In this document: in pieces, positions 1-10,857 of the stretch
Numbering within the stretch: the stretch's first letter is position 1
How the letters are laid out: each line of letters opens with the position of its first letter
NCBI RefSeq assembly: GCF_036898095.1
Contig: NC_090765.1
Coordinates: 33,995,507-34,059,506 of the forward strand
Direction of reading: 5' to 3'
DNA from: Palaemon carinicauda
Taxonomy: Eukaryota; Arthropoda; Malacostraca; Decapoda; Palaemonidae
DNA: 64,000 nucleotides
Translations under genes and position numbers: made by a program
Notes under the pieces: generated by a model
The model's input: only the letters and a program-made list of their open reading frames with translations
The model's database searches: none
What the model was told of the DNA's origin: nothing

Positions 1-450
<450 letters not shown>

Positions 451-655
451 ATAAATTTTATCAAACCAACACAACAGCCTACTGTAGTTCATCCATCATT
501 GTAAAATTTACTTTAATTATAAGGAAAATCATATTCCAAGACATCTCAATGACATTAGCATTTATTAAAATCCAAATAAGTAGTACTTAATAAACGCCAT
601 CTGCCCTGCAAGGCCTACCAGATTAGTTTGACGTATATATTCTTGGGTATTTCCT

Positions 656-795
656 ATTATTATTATTATTATTATCATTAAGACTTGCTAAGCTACAACC
701 CTAGATGGAAACGTAGGATTCTATGAGCCCAGGGGAAAATAGCCCAGTGAGGAAAGGAAACAATGAAAAATACTTCGAGAACAGTAACAATCGGG
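656..795 (-). repeat. (TAA)-tailed retroelement 3' end, reverse copy
   Basis: A short ATT tract is followed by GCTACAACCCTAGATGG and AATAGCCCAGTGAGGAAAGG, the reverse complement of the common module. It stops near 795, where a head-to-head copy of the opposite orientation starts. Confidence 0.7.
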
Positions 796-1053
796 TAATT
801 GAATCAGTAGAACTTCAAAAGTTCAAACTCGCAGCGAATATTTTTATGTTGAACAGGTTTACATAGGTCCTTTTATAGTTTATATATCAAAAATCTGTTT
901 TAATGTTGTTAGTGTTTTTAATTCTTTTACAAAAAACATTACTTCTTATATCGTTTATTTGTTTTCTTATTTCCTTTCATCACTGGTCTATTTTTCCTTG
1001 TTGAAGCCCTTTGGCATATAACATCTTGCTTTTCCAACTCGAGTTGTAGCTTA

Positions 1054-1099
<46 letters not shown>
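796..1099 (+). repeat. (TAA)-tailed LINE 3' UTR copy
   Basis: It contains TTCAAACTCGCAGCGAATA, TATGTTGAACAGG and then the shared 3' module and a TAA tract (1060-1099). The same upstream sequence lies just 3' of a LINE reading-frame end at 52,260-52,500. This copy therefore appears to be the autonomous LINE version rather than the short non-autonomous version seen at 3008-3697. Confidence 0.6.
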
Positions 1100-1207
1100 T
1101 GTAGTAATTCTCATAGATATTTTGGACGTCCGATTCTGATAACTTTATGGGTTATTGTATATATTTTAAACTAAATTCTTGCTTTAATAGACACCAAACG
1201 TAATGCA

Positions 1208-1440
<233 letters not shown>

Positions 1441-1499
1441 AGTAGCCTATAGGAGTGATCCTTTCTCAGATTGAGACCTTTTTATGTCTTTCTCCTGCT

Positions 1500-2190
1500 T
1501 TGTCTTATTACCTTAATTGATTTTACTTCATATTATCCGAGGTCTCTTTTCAAGGTAGTCACCATCTCCTTTAGGGCAGAAATCTGCTCCTCATTTATCA
1601 CCTGAAGGTATTGTCTCAAGACTTTCTTCATAAGAAAGAATATGGAGAGGAGATAATTGTATTATATTGACATTTTTCGACAATTGTTAAAGATTTTGAA
1701 ATGGGTGAACTGCAATGAGTGATGTAAACAAAAATTTCGAACAGTAAAAAAAAAAGGGGGTGGGGGGGAATCAAGCTGCATGTACTAAATACCTTAAGAC
1801 GGAAAAACACACATAAAACGTGAAGACTTACTTTGTTAATTCATATTGGCTACTCAGGGCATTTGAATTGCTTTCAGTTCCCCTGTATTTTTTCAGGTCG
1901 TTCTTCAGTTCTTAATATTTTGTTATTTTCTGCCTCTCATTTCTGTTGAGGACTAAATCACTGGGTTACATCAATAATCTTCACCGTTTTCTCTTCTTTA
2001 TTCCAGATCGCAATATCAGGTCTTACAGCTCCTCTGCTTATTACGTTTTGTGTTTTCTTAAATTCCATAGTGTTACAGTAACTAATACTAGTATTAACGC
2101 AGTTAATCACAAGTTCCTTTATTGAATCTTCATCTAGACACTTCTTTAAAAAAGCAATGTTTGGTAATATCCAGTGGTTCTTACTACATT
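1500..2190 (-). pseudogene. LINE C-terminal fragment, possible restriction-like endonuclease domain
   Basis: On the reverse strand a continuous frame of about 100 codons runs from 2190 down to about 1885. It carries the consecutive stretches EFKKTQNVISRG and AVRPDIAIWNKEEKTVKI, followed by IDVT. The RPD...(I)IDV spacing resembles the PD-(D/E)xK-type endonuclease at the C terminus of R2/NeSL/R4-type site-specific LINEs. The frame is broken by a stop after DVTQ. Downstream the remains read as KYRGTESNSNALSSQYE and RQYLQVINEEQ, separated by further breaks. No reverse transcriptase from the same copy is adjacent, so this is a 5'-truncated, dead fragment. The assignment to an endonuclease domain is recalled from family motifs and is uncertain. 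That it is retroelement-derived is more secure. Confidence 0.45.
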
Positions 2191-2611
2191 ATTTATTTAA
2201 GTATTGAGAGACATGTTACTGTCCAGTGATACTGTAAGGACATCGTCTTACCCGTCGCGTTTCCTCCCCCTGGACTCTTTTCTGTATAATGTAACTTTAT
2301 TATTCATTCCACACAGTGGATTTTTGTATAACAATGTTGCGCTCTTTAGGAGCTTTATATCCATGTATAACATTGTATATTTCAATAGGCTACCGCCTTG
2401 GTATTTTATATTTATATTTGAATCAAAACACAAATGATTGTGGTGGTTGGAAATGTTTCCTTCCCGGACTACTTATCCGTCCGTTGCATGTTCAGTAAAC
2501 CATATTCACGTTGCAAATTCATTTATACAAATATAAATCATTCACATTCAAATTACATTCTTTTACGGGCTGCCCAGCGGCAAGAGCCCGCGTTTTACAT
2601 AAAGTAAGGCA

Positions 2612-2617
<6 letters not shown>
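2191..2617. other. unassigned AT-rich stretch
   Basis: No gene, repeat family or RNA recognised. Short open frames at 2204-2498 overlap on both strands and have no motif or codon structure that I would trust. Confidence 0.4.

Positions 2618-2699
<82 letters not shown>
2618..2699. repeat. (CA)n microsatellite
   Basis: About 41 uninterrupted CA dinucleotides. Confidence 0.97.
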
Positions 2700-2700
<1 letters not shown>

Positions 2701-3007
2701 TCAGTAAACCTGCTTTCGGGCTATAACCTGGAGTGCATCCAGGGTTACTCTACCTCTCCCCATATTCCCCACTTCCCTACCCTTATCCCAGTTAGTTAGT
2801 AAATTGTCAGTCTCTCTCTGCTCGTCTTGTTGTCCTCACAATACCACCAGGTCACGAACTTTACTAGGTACGAGTATAGGGACCGAGTTATAATTAATAT
2901 CTATTTAAATGTCACCCAGTTTTTTTTCTTAAGATGAATTTCTTTCCAACCACCATAAAATATGTTTTATTTCTTCTTAATTTCAGTTGTTTAACTGTCA
3001 TCAATTC
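2700..3007. other. unassigned stretch
   Basis: Nothing recognised between the CA tract and the next retroelement copy. Confidence 0.4.
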
Positions 3008-3697
3008 CCTATTATTATCATTACTACTACTACTTGCTAAGCTACTATCCTAGTTGTAAAAGCAGGATGCTATAAGCCCAGGTGCCCCAACAGGGAAAAT
3101 AGTCTAGTTAGGAAAGGAAATAAGGAAAAATTAAACATTTCAAGAAGAGTGACATTAGAATAAACATCTCCTTTATAAACTATAAAAACTTTAACAAAAC
3201 AAGAGGAAGAGAAATTAGATAAAATGGTGTGCTTGAGTGTACCCTCAAGCAAGAGAACTCTAATCCAAGACAGTGGAAGACCATGGTACAGAGACTATGG
3301 CACTACCCAAGACCAGAGAACAATGGTTTGAATTTAGAGCGATCTTCTCCTGGAAGAACTCCTTACCATAGCTAAAGAGTCTCATCTACCCTTACCAAGA
3401 GGAAAAGGGCAACTGAGCAATTACAATGCAGTAGTTAACCTCTTGGCTGAGGAAGAATTGTTTGGTAATCTCAGTGTTGTCAGGTGTATGTGGACAGAGG
3501 AGAATATATAAAAAACAGGCCAGATTATTCGGTGTTTGAGTAAGCAAAGAGAAAATGAACTGTAAACAGAAGGAAGGATCCAGTCTAGTACTGTCTGGGC
3601 ATTCAAAAGACCCCCATAACTCTCTAGCGGTAATATCTCAACAGGTGGCTGGTGCCATGGCCAACCTACTACCTACCCTAACACAGATAAGAACCTG
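3008..3697 (-). mobile_element. near full-length non-autonomous (TAA)-tailed element (SINE-like)
   Basis: This is the longest copy of the short version of the family. Read on the reverse strand it starts with GGTAGTAGGTTGGCCATGGC and ends with the common 3' module (GTAGCTTAGCAAGTAGTAGT...). In between lie landmarks found in other copies, such as CTCTTGCTTGAGGGTACACTC and TGCCATAGTCTCTGTACCATGG. It encodes no protein. The head loosely resembles tRNA-type A and B boxes, which would make it a SINE borrowing the LINE tail. That last point is inference. Confidence 0.6.
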
Positions 3698-4085
3698 GTT
3701 TAAAGTTTCAGTAATACCATTTATTATGGAGAAGTAAAATTATGTATCATCTACAAAAAGTTTAAACTTCACTTCATGTCTTTGTAGTACTTTTGATAGA
3801 CCTATAGATACATAATAATGTTGGACCTAGTACACTTCCCTTGGGTACCCCCTACCTAATGAGGGTTTTCAATTTGTACATAGTAGTTTCTGTCAACCAA
3901 GTAATTTTTTAGATACCAAAATGCTTGATCTTCAATAGCGATGGACCGTAAATCATCAAGTGGTAGTGTAGTAGATTGCTTTGATTCTATCACTGTGTCT
4001 CCTATTTCTCTGTTTTCCACAATTTTGGCTTATTTTTATTTAGTAGTCCAGCATTCACACACACACACAACTGCCTCTAGCTGCA
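3698..4085 (-). pseudogene. LINE reverse transcriptase palm fragment
   Basis: Reverse-strand translation gives, in order and across frame breaks, YLKNYLVDRNYYVQIEN, QGSVLGPTLLCIY and LSKVLQRHEVKFKLFVDDT followed by FYFSIING. These match the finger/palm region of non-LTR reverse transcriptases of the Jockey/CR1/I type. GxPQGSVLGP is motif B-prime region and F(A/V)DD is the catalytic aspartate pair, here retained as VDD. At least two frameshifts and two stops interrupt it (a stop directly after VDDT, another after IENPH). The fragment runs straight into the SINE-like copy at 3697, so either that element inserted into it or the two share a junction. RT identity is fairly secure from the motif order. 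The clade is not. Confidence 0.7.
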
Positions 4086-4379
4086 TTCAAATCAATATAA
4101 TAATTTGTCCAAGACATTCACCAATGTCCTAACCTAGCTAAAAACAAACAGAACCTCAGTTATACCAAGTCTTTCTCACAACAAACAATCTGTAATTTTT
4201 ACTACGCCTACCAGATTTCTTATTTCATCAATTTCAAAATTTTCAAGCAGTGACATTTCCATAATGTACAGACCATTACTGGATTTTTAAGACTAGTTAA
4301 GGAGATAGTGGAAGACCAAATAAGGGAACCATTTGGGGAATGCTGGGGAAAAAAAAATATAAAAATATGTAAACAAAAA

Positions 4380-4797
4380 TATGATATTAAAATTGAAAAC
4401 ATGAGAAAATATAAACAGAAAAAAAACTCAAGAAAGAAATAGAAAGTAAAGTGGCCAATAAAAAATATAAGAGAAGAAACCAGAAAAGACTAAACTGGTG
4501 TTTGTAAATGGTAATGGCAGAAGATATCACATAGGGGAACTTAACACCAAGGAAGTATTAATAGCTATGTAAACAATGTTGAATATGGTAGAATTAAAAG
4601 AAAATTATAGAAACAAGAATAATAAGGATAGGCTTTGTGAGTTGTGTAGGGAGGCAGAGGATACTACTGAGCATATGTTTTGTTGTAATAAATTAAGACA
4701 TTTTAGAACAAAAGACATAAAATTAGGGAATTTAGAAACACCAACTAAAGATGTTGCCTGGTACATTAGAAAGGTTCTGGAAGTATATAAGTAAAAG
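4380..4797 (+). pseudogene. LINE RT C-terminal fragment with CCHC finger
   Basis: The open part at 4576-4794 encodes 72 residues. It contains CELCREAEDTTEHMFCC, a C-x2-C-x8-H-x3-C zinc-binding arrangement typical of the region after the RT domain in non-LTR retrotransposons. Lysine-rich, frame-broken sequence upstream (from about 4380) is probably the same element. It ends with KDVAWYIRKVLEVYK and a stop. It lies about 260 bases upstream of the ATG12 start, so it bounds the space available for the host promoter. No endonuclease or RT core is present nearby on this strand. Confidence 0.6.
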
Positions 4798-4799
4798 TA

Positions 4800-5059
4800 T
4801 GCAAGCTGTGAAACTGTCTGTGTAAGAGGTAAGCAATGACTATGAATTTTCCTAAGTAAATAGCAACTAATATGCTTCTTTTAGTAGTATGCCCACAATC
4901 ATTGTTTTCAAATCTGTTATGTTGTGGAGAGAGCAACGAGGAAAGTCACAGAGGCACTGTTGCAAAGGCTATTAATGTGATTTATTGTACTCTTATGTTA
5001 TTATTACATTAACGGGTTCCTTTGTGTAATATAATCTTGCATTACAAGTCTTACTTATT
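4800..5059 (+). promoter_or_regulatory. candidate ATG12 promoter and 5' UTR
   Basis: This is the non-repetitive space between the LINE remnant and the ATG12 start codon. I see no clear TATA box at a sensible distance and no CpG-rich core, so the transcription start cannot be placed. The assignment rests on position alone. Confidence 0.3.
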
Positions 5060-5159
5060 ATGGAAGAGGCCAAGAAAGAAAGTTCTTCTGGAGAGACGAC
5101 TACGGAGACGCAGGAACAAACAGAGCAGCAAGATGTCAAAGAGGCAGCCAACAAAAAGA
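5060..5159 (+). CDS. ATG12: ATG12 exon 1 (coding part)
   Basis: 100 coding bases encode [20 protein letters not shown] and continue to NKK, then one base of the Ile codon. The start is the first ATG of this frame and gives a plausible short disordered leader. An upstream ATG at 5022 is in another frame and would skip the family join. The donor is AGA|GTAAGC. Confidence 0.85.
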
Positions 5160-8100
5160 GTAAGCAAAACTAGTTTTATTCTTCATCACCATAGTTTAAC
5201 CCAAAAGATTTTCATCAGATTATTTTGATAAAATTTAACTTAGAGTACTGCAGTGTAAGGGGGGTCCCTGGGGGGCCTTATTACTCCCCTCCCCCCGTTA
5301 GCTAAGTAGGTAAATATACGGCTTGTAGGTTAGGTTAGGGAGGTAAGTTTTAGTTATTAATCCACGCGGGAGCAATTGGCCGCGGACATACAAAAGCTCC
5401 GGCTAATGCATAAAGGGAAACATGTTACCCTTGCCAAAACGGAGGAGCAATGAGATAATGGGAGCCTTTGTATATGAACGGCCAGGTCCCCCCCCCCTGT
5501 GGATTAAAAATGGACATCAACTAACCTAAACTTACCCCATTAACCTACAAGCCGTGTCCTTACCTACATACATCACGGTGGGGGAGGGGGGTTCACGCCG
5601 TTGCAACCCCCCTTACACTGCCGTATTCTAAGCTAGTCATAATCATACATACACCCCAGATAATGATCAATTGTGGGCATATGGCAGAGCAAAAACTAAT
5701 AAATGATTACCTCAATTAATTCAGAAAGTAGTAATAAGATGAACACATATGAATGACTCCATAGAAAATGGGACGGAAAGACATGTTTTTTATGCGTCTG
5801 GAAGTCCTGACGAACACAAGCTCTGGGGTTTATGTATGATAACGGCCACCTGTATGTATTATGGCTAACTTAAAATATGGCAGTGTAAGGGGGGTCGCAG
5901 GGGGGCTACCGTTAGGTAAGTAGGTAAGGACACGTCTTGTAGGTTAGGTTAGGGGGAAAGTTTAGGTTAGGTGATATCCATTTTAAATCAACTCATTTTG
6001 AACTGGCCGCTAATATATAAAGGCTCTAATGTTTTGACCGTGTTTTATTAATATCACTCGGTATTCAGTCCGCTATAAGTCAAAACCTATGAATTTCCGT
6101 CAGAAATCATTATCAAAATCGTTAAGATACACAATATTCCCGTTTTAAAGCCATAGAAAATATTTTGGTATAAAAATTTACTGTAAAACTTAGTGGTTTC
6201 ATTATAGAATAATGCAGTATTATTTAGGGCATTTGAGCTTGCATAATTGTATAAATCTTGGTGTTATTAATGAAGTTACAGTTTTAATAAAAAGAATCCA
6301 AATTTGCTCCTTTTGTCATCTTAGCACAGGTCACAGGAGCTTCCTTCCACCCTGTAGTTCCCAAAAAAACGTTATACTGTATATTATTTTTAAACAGAAT
6401 AAGGGGCTCAACGTTTCTTGTTCTAAACTTCTTAGTTATATGTTTTTAAGCAGCCTTTGTTCAACGGACAGGGCCTTCTGCACACAGAAAATGGGAATTT
6501 CCATCCCATTTTCTAGTCACTCATAGCCGTGTCCTTCGTACTGCAAAATCTCTATACAGAAGGTCCTCGACTTACAAACATCCATACATACAAACACAAA
6601 TCCAACTGAAAATAACAAAGATAAAATTGAGAAATAGATTAATAAAACAAAATTATATAATTTAATAGAGTAAGAAAAAACATTATGTGCAACAACCTGA
6701 TATTTATTTCACATGAAACGGCTATTTTTTGGCTTTGGTATCTGGAAATTGTTAGTATGGGAGTCAGGTTAGTTCTATCTTTTGCCAAAATTTGACTTAC
6801 GAATAATTCAATTTACAAACAGCTTCTTGGAACCTATCAAGTTTGAAAACTTCCCCAGCTAACTTAACCTACCAGCCATGTCCTTACCTACTTACCTACT
6901 GGGGGGTGCTTGTAACCCCCCTGGGCCTGTCATATTCTTAGCATACCCTGTGTTTGCTTCCCAACCCCTTCAAACCTGGCAAGGTAACACAAGATCATAT
7001 TTTTTACATAGTTTACACTTGCCTCATTGAATGATATTCACCTTATTGTAAACTTGCCGCATTGAATGACATTCACCTTATTATATATATTGACATAAAT
7101 AACTACAGCTGTAACTTACATTACTTGAAGTCAATTAAGTCGGAATCTTTCTAAAGGACACCTTTTTTTTTTTTTTGCGGTGTATGAGATGGACAGTTGC
7201 GTCTTTTACGGTGCACTATATGCGAAGCGATCTAAAATAACAATAACATCTTCATGAGATAGTTTGGATCTTTCAGTAAAACTTCCATGTTTATCGGCAA
7301 TCTTCCCTCCGGCATGAACTATTTATCATAGATTAATTTCCAGCGGATATATATTCCCAAACATAAAATTAGATATTAAATACCATTTTGGTTGATGTTT
7401 ATTCGAAGTAAAGAAGCAAGTTAGATAGTGGAGATTATCCAACATGTCCTCTCAGAGAAAGACTTTTCATGCGAGGTTGCTCCAGAGATGTCAGGAATTC
7501 TTTAACCTCTGTGTATGAAGAAGTGGGCCATCTTCTGTTGATGTCCAGGAAGAGGCTTTTCTCCTCTCGGAGACTCTATTCCATTGATAGTTGGAATGGG
7601 GACTTCCTCCCACTTAGGGATGAGTCTCCTATGTAAAGGACAATTGTTTTTGTACTGGAACCAATTAAAAATTTGGAGATAATTCTTATTTTTCCCAATA
7701 ATATGAACATAATGCTTTTCTCATACTTTCCCACCATCACCAACCCTTAGAAAGTTCAGCAGTGACTAGTGTTCTCAGTGAACAAGCTGGGAGGGACGGG
7801 GCTTCCCCGCTCCTAGTCGGTAACTACTGATCACCAGTTTACACTTTGTTATAAAATTTTAACTGCTTTGTATTCCAGCGTCACAGTTATCTGTCCTATG
7901 TAAAGAATTCAGGTGTGTATAGCTAGGTCAAATACGAATTATCTCAAAATTTGTTAATTCCCACCCCAAAATATCTCTTGTGACAAATAGGGCTTCTATC
8001 CCCAACCACCAGTTATTAACCATCTACACTGTACCTTGTTTATGATCTAATGGCCTTGGCAGCTCCACTGAAATGATAACCCTATTTTAAAACTCAGGTT

Positions 8101-10810
8101 TGTATGTATAGGAATGATATAAATTAAGTTTACAATTTTTTATATGTACTGTATTTTATTTCAGTTGATGTGTTGTTGAAAGCGACAGGAGATGCTCCTA
8201 TTATGAAAAAGAAAAAATGGGCCGTTGAGGGAGACAAACCAGTTGGGTGGGTTGCAGAATTTATTCGAAAGTACCTTAAATTGGAACCTTCTGAATCATT
8301 GGTTGGTATATCTTTAACCTTTGTGAAATTTAATTTTATAAAATATTGTATTTCTTTTTTTTTTTTTTTACACTTTTGGTGTTCATGTAAAATTCTCATC
8401 CAGTTGAATTTCTGGCATCCATTTCAGACAATATGTTCTTACATGTAATGCAAAACTTCACCAATGCAACATTCATTTAAACTTTAAACGGAGTAGTAGT
8501 AGTAGTTAGCGGGTGGCAGGTAGCCTAACCTTCACTTAAACTACAGTTTCCAAAGGGTACAGACGTGTTGCTTAGCGTCCTCACCTGGCTTTTTTAATCT
8601 TTGGCTTTTACATCCAGATTGAATAACAGGTCTTGCAGTCATGTTTGAGGGCTATTATGGAATGAAGGTGCAGGGTTTCCTGATAACTGAAATTGCCTTA
8701 CCTGCTGTTCCAACATACTGGTTCCTGTCAGGCTGCATGTCTGTTTCTGTCCTATCCCTCGTGTGTGGCTAACAACGAAAATGACGGCGTGAGCCAAAGG
8801 AAGGTGCTTCGTCGGCAGAAGGGTTCCTACCATTGCCGAGTGTAAAAGGGATATTGTTTGTGGTGTTGGTGGCAAATTCCCATTTGGGGCGGTTATCTCC
8901 AGTTTTGCCCACTTTTACCCTTGCACTGTTTTGGGTGGGGCGGCTATCTCCAGTTTTGCCCACTCTTACCCTTTCACTGTTTTGGGTGGGGCGGCTATCT
9001 CCAGTTTTGCCCACTCTTACCCTTGCACTGTTTTGGGTGGGGCGGCTATCTCCAGTTTTGCCCACTCTTACCCTTGCACTGTTTTGGGTGGGGCGGCTAT
9101 CTCCACTTTTGCCCACTCTTACCCTTGCACTGTTTTGGGTGGGGCGGCTATCTCCACTTTTGCCCACTCTTACCCTTGCACTGTTTTGGGTGGGGCGGCT
9201 ATCTCCACTTTTGCCCACTCTTACCCTTGCACTGTTTTGGGTGGGGCGGCTATCTCCAGTTTTGCCCACTCTTGCCCACTTTTACCCTTGCACTGTTTTG
9301 GGTTATCCAGTCTTTTCTGGTGAGGTTGTTCTGCTGGGTAGGCCTTCGTGTGAGCTGGGCAACACCTCATTGGATAGTCAACGGTCACTTTCCTGCCACT
9401 TCTCTAGCGTACGAGCAACTGTTTGGATTGGTTTTTTGTCCATCCACTGTTGCAAAGCTTTTGCGGGATTTTATTCCTTGCCCTACTTCCTGAAAATTAT
9501 GGAGTGGATGCCTAAGGTTATTTATTTGTTTATTCTTTTCAGTTTTTGCTAGCATTTCTCAGTGGATATGGTGTGGTGGGATACTGGCTATTTTATATAA
9601 AGATGGTAGAGGTGTTTATTATAGGGTACCAGTAATAATCCGACAGGACTTATTTAGCTCTGGATCTACCTAATGTGCATGGCATGATCTTGCCCTCATT
9701 TGTGTACTGTATTCCGCAGTAGAGTAATAACGTGCTGTGGCTGTTTGTCTCAGGGTTTCAGAATCTGTTCCCCAGCTGGTGTTGGTGAGTTTGCTATTGA
9801 GGTTGTTCCTATTTGCTATTTTATGTTTGTTTTTATTTGTGTGTTCTTTAAAGGAAAGCATTCTGTCAAGTGTGACACCTAAGTAGACCAAGTAGGGGTG
9901 ATTTTCCAGTTCTTTGTCACCCCATTTGATCTTTAGCTTTCTGTTTGCCTAGTGATTGTTCAGGTGGAAGGCAGACACCTGTGTTTAGCTTAGATTGGCA
10001 TCGAAGTGCCACTTTTTGTAGTAGGTGGAGAGGGTAGTTAGAATGTTTGAGTCTTTCTTCGATGATGGTGAAGTCTGATTGTGTGGAAATGCACAGGGTG
10101 TCTGCATCTATGTGGATGTTCTGGTACTGCTGATGGTAATTTTTATAAATATTAGATAACATCGGTGCCAGCATTGACCCTTGTGGAAGGTCATTGTTCT
10201 GTATTCTCCATCTACTTTTTCTGCCAACAATTTCTATGAAAAATCACCTATTGGTAAGTAATGATTCAATGATGTGAACTATGCTGGTATTCCATACAGT
10301 TTGAGTCACCTTCAAAAGAAGCGTTCCATAGTTTACAGTGTCATATGCCGCCGTAAGGTAGACAAAGACTGTATCAGTGATTTGCTTCTTCTCAAAGCAA
10401 TCCTCGATGTATTGCTTCAGGTTTAATACCTAACTGCAGCAGGATCAACCTGGTCTGTCGACAGTTGGCTTCATACGGGCTAAGATCATTCGTTTGTATA
10501 ATTTGTAAAGGTTACTGTACAATAAGGATATTGATCGATAGCTTTTTGGGGATAATGGGTCTTTCCCTGTTTCATCAGGGCCACTATTATCGCACTTCTC
10601 TAAATCTTTGGGATTTTGTAGGTCGTTGCACAGGAATTGCATAGCAACAGGAGCCATGCTTTTGTTTTGTCTCCAAAATTTAAGATCATTCTGTTATTAT
10701 GCCATCTAAGTCTTCCCAGATTTGAGATGTTTCTTGACAGCATTTAGTTTGTCTAGGGAGAACAGTTGGAAGTTGTTACTGTCTTGCATGATATGGTCCA
10801 TGTACTGTCT

Positions 10811-10857
<47 letters not shown>

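Noticed and set aside
6212..6526. 104-codon frame in ATG12 intron 1
   Set aside because: No motif, AT-rich composition, no splice signals; likely chance.
8885..9302. CRISPR-like repeat array
   Set aside because: Units are contiguous with no unique spacers, and the genome is animal.
8769..9552. Four overlapping long frames (up to 239 codons) with 17-residue repeats
   Set aside because: Follow from a 51-base minisatellite in an intron; no start context, splice signals or non-repeat domain.
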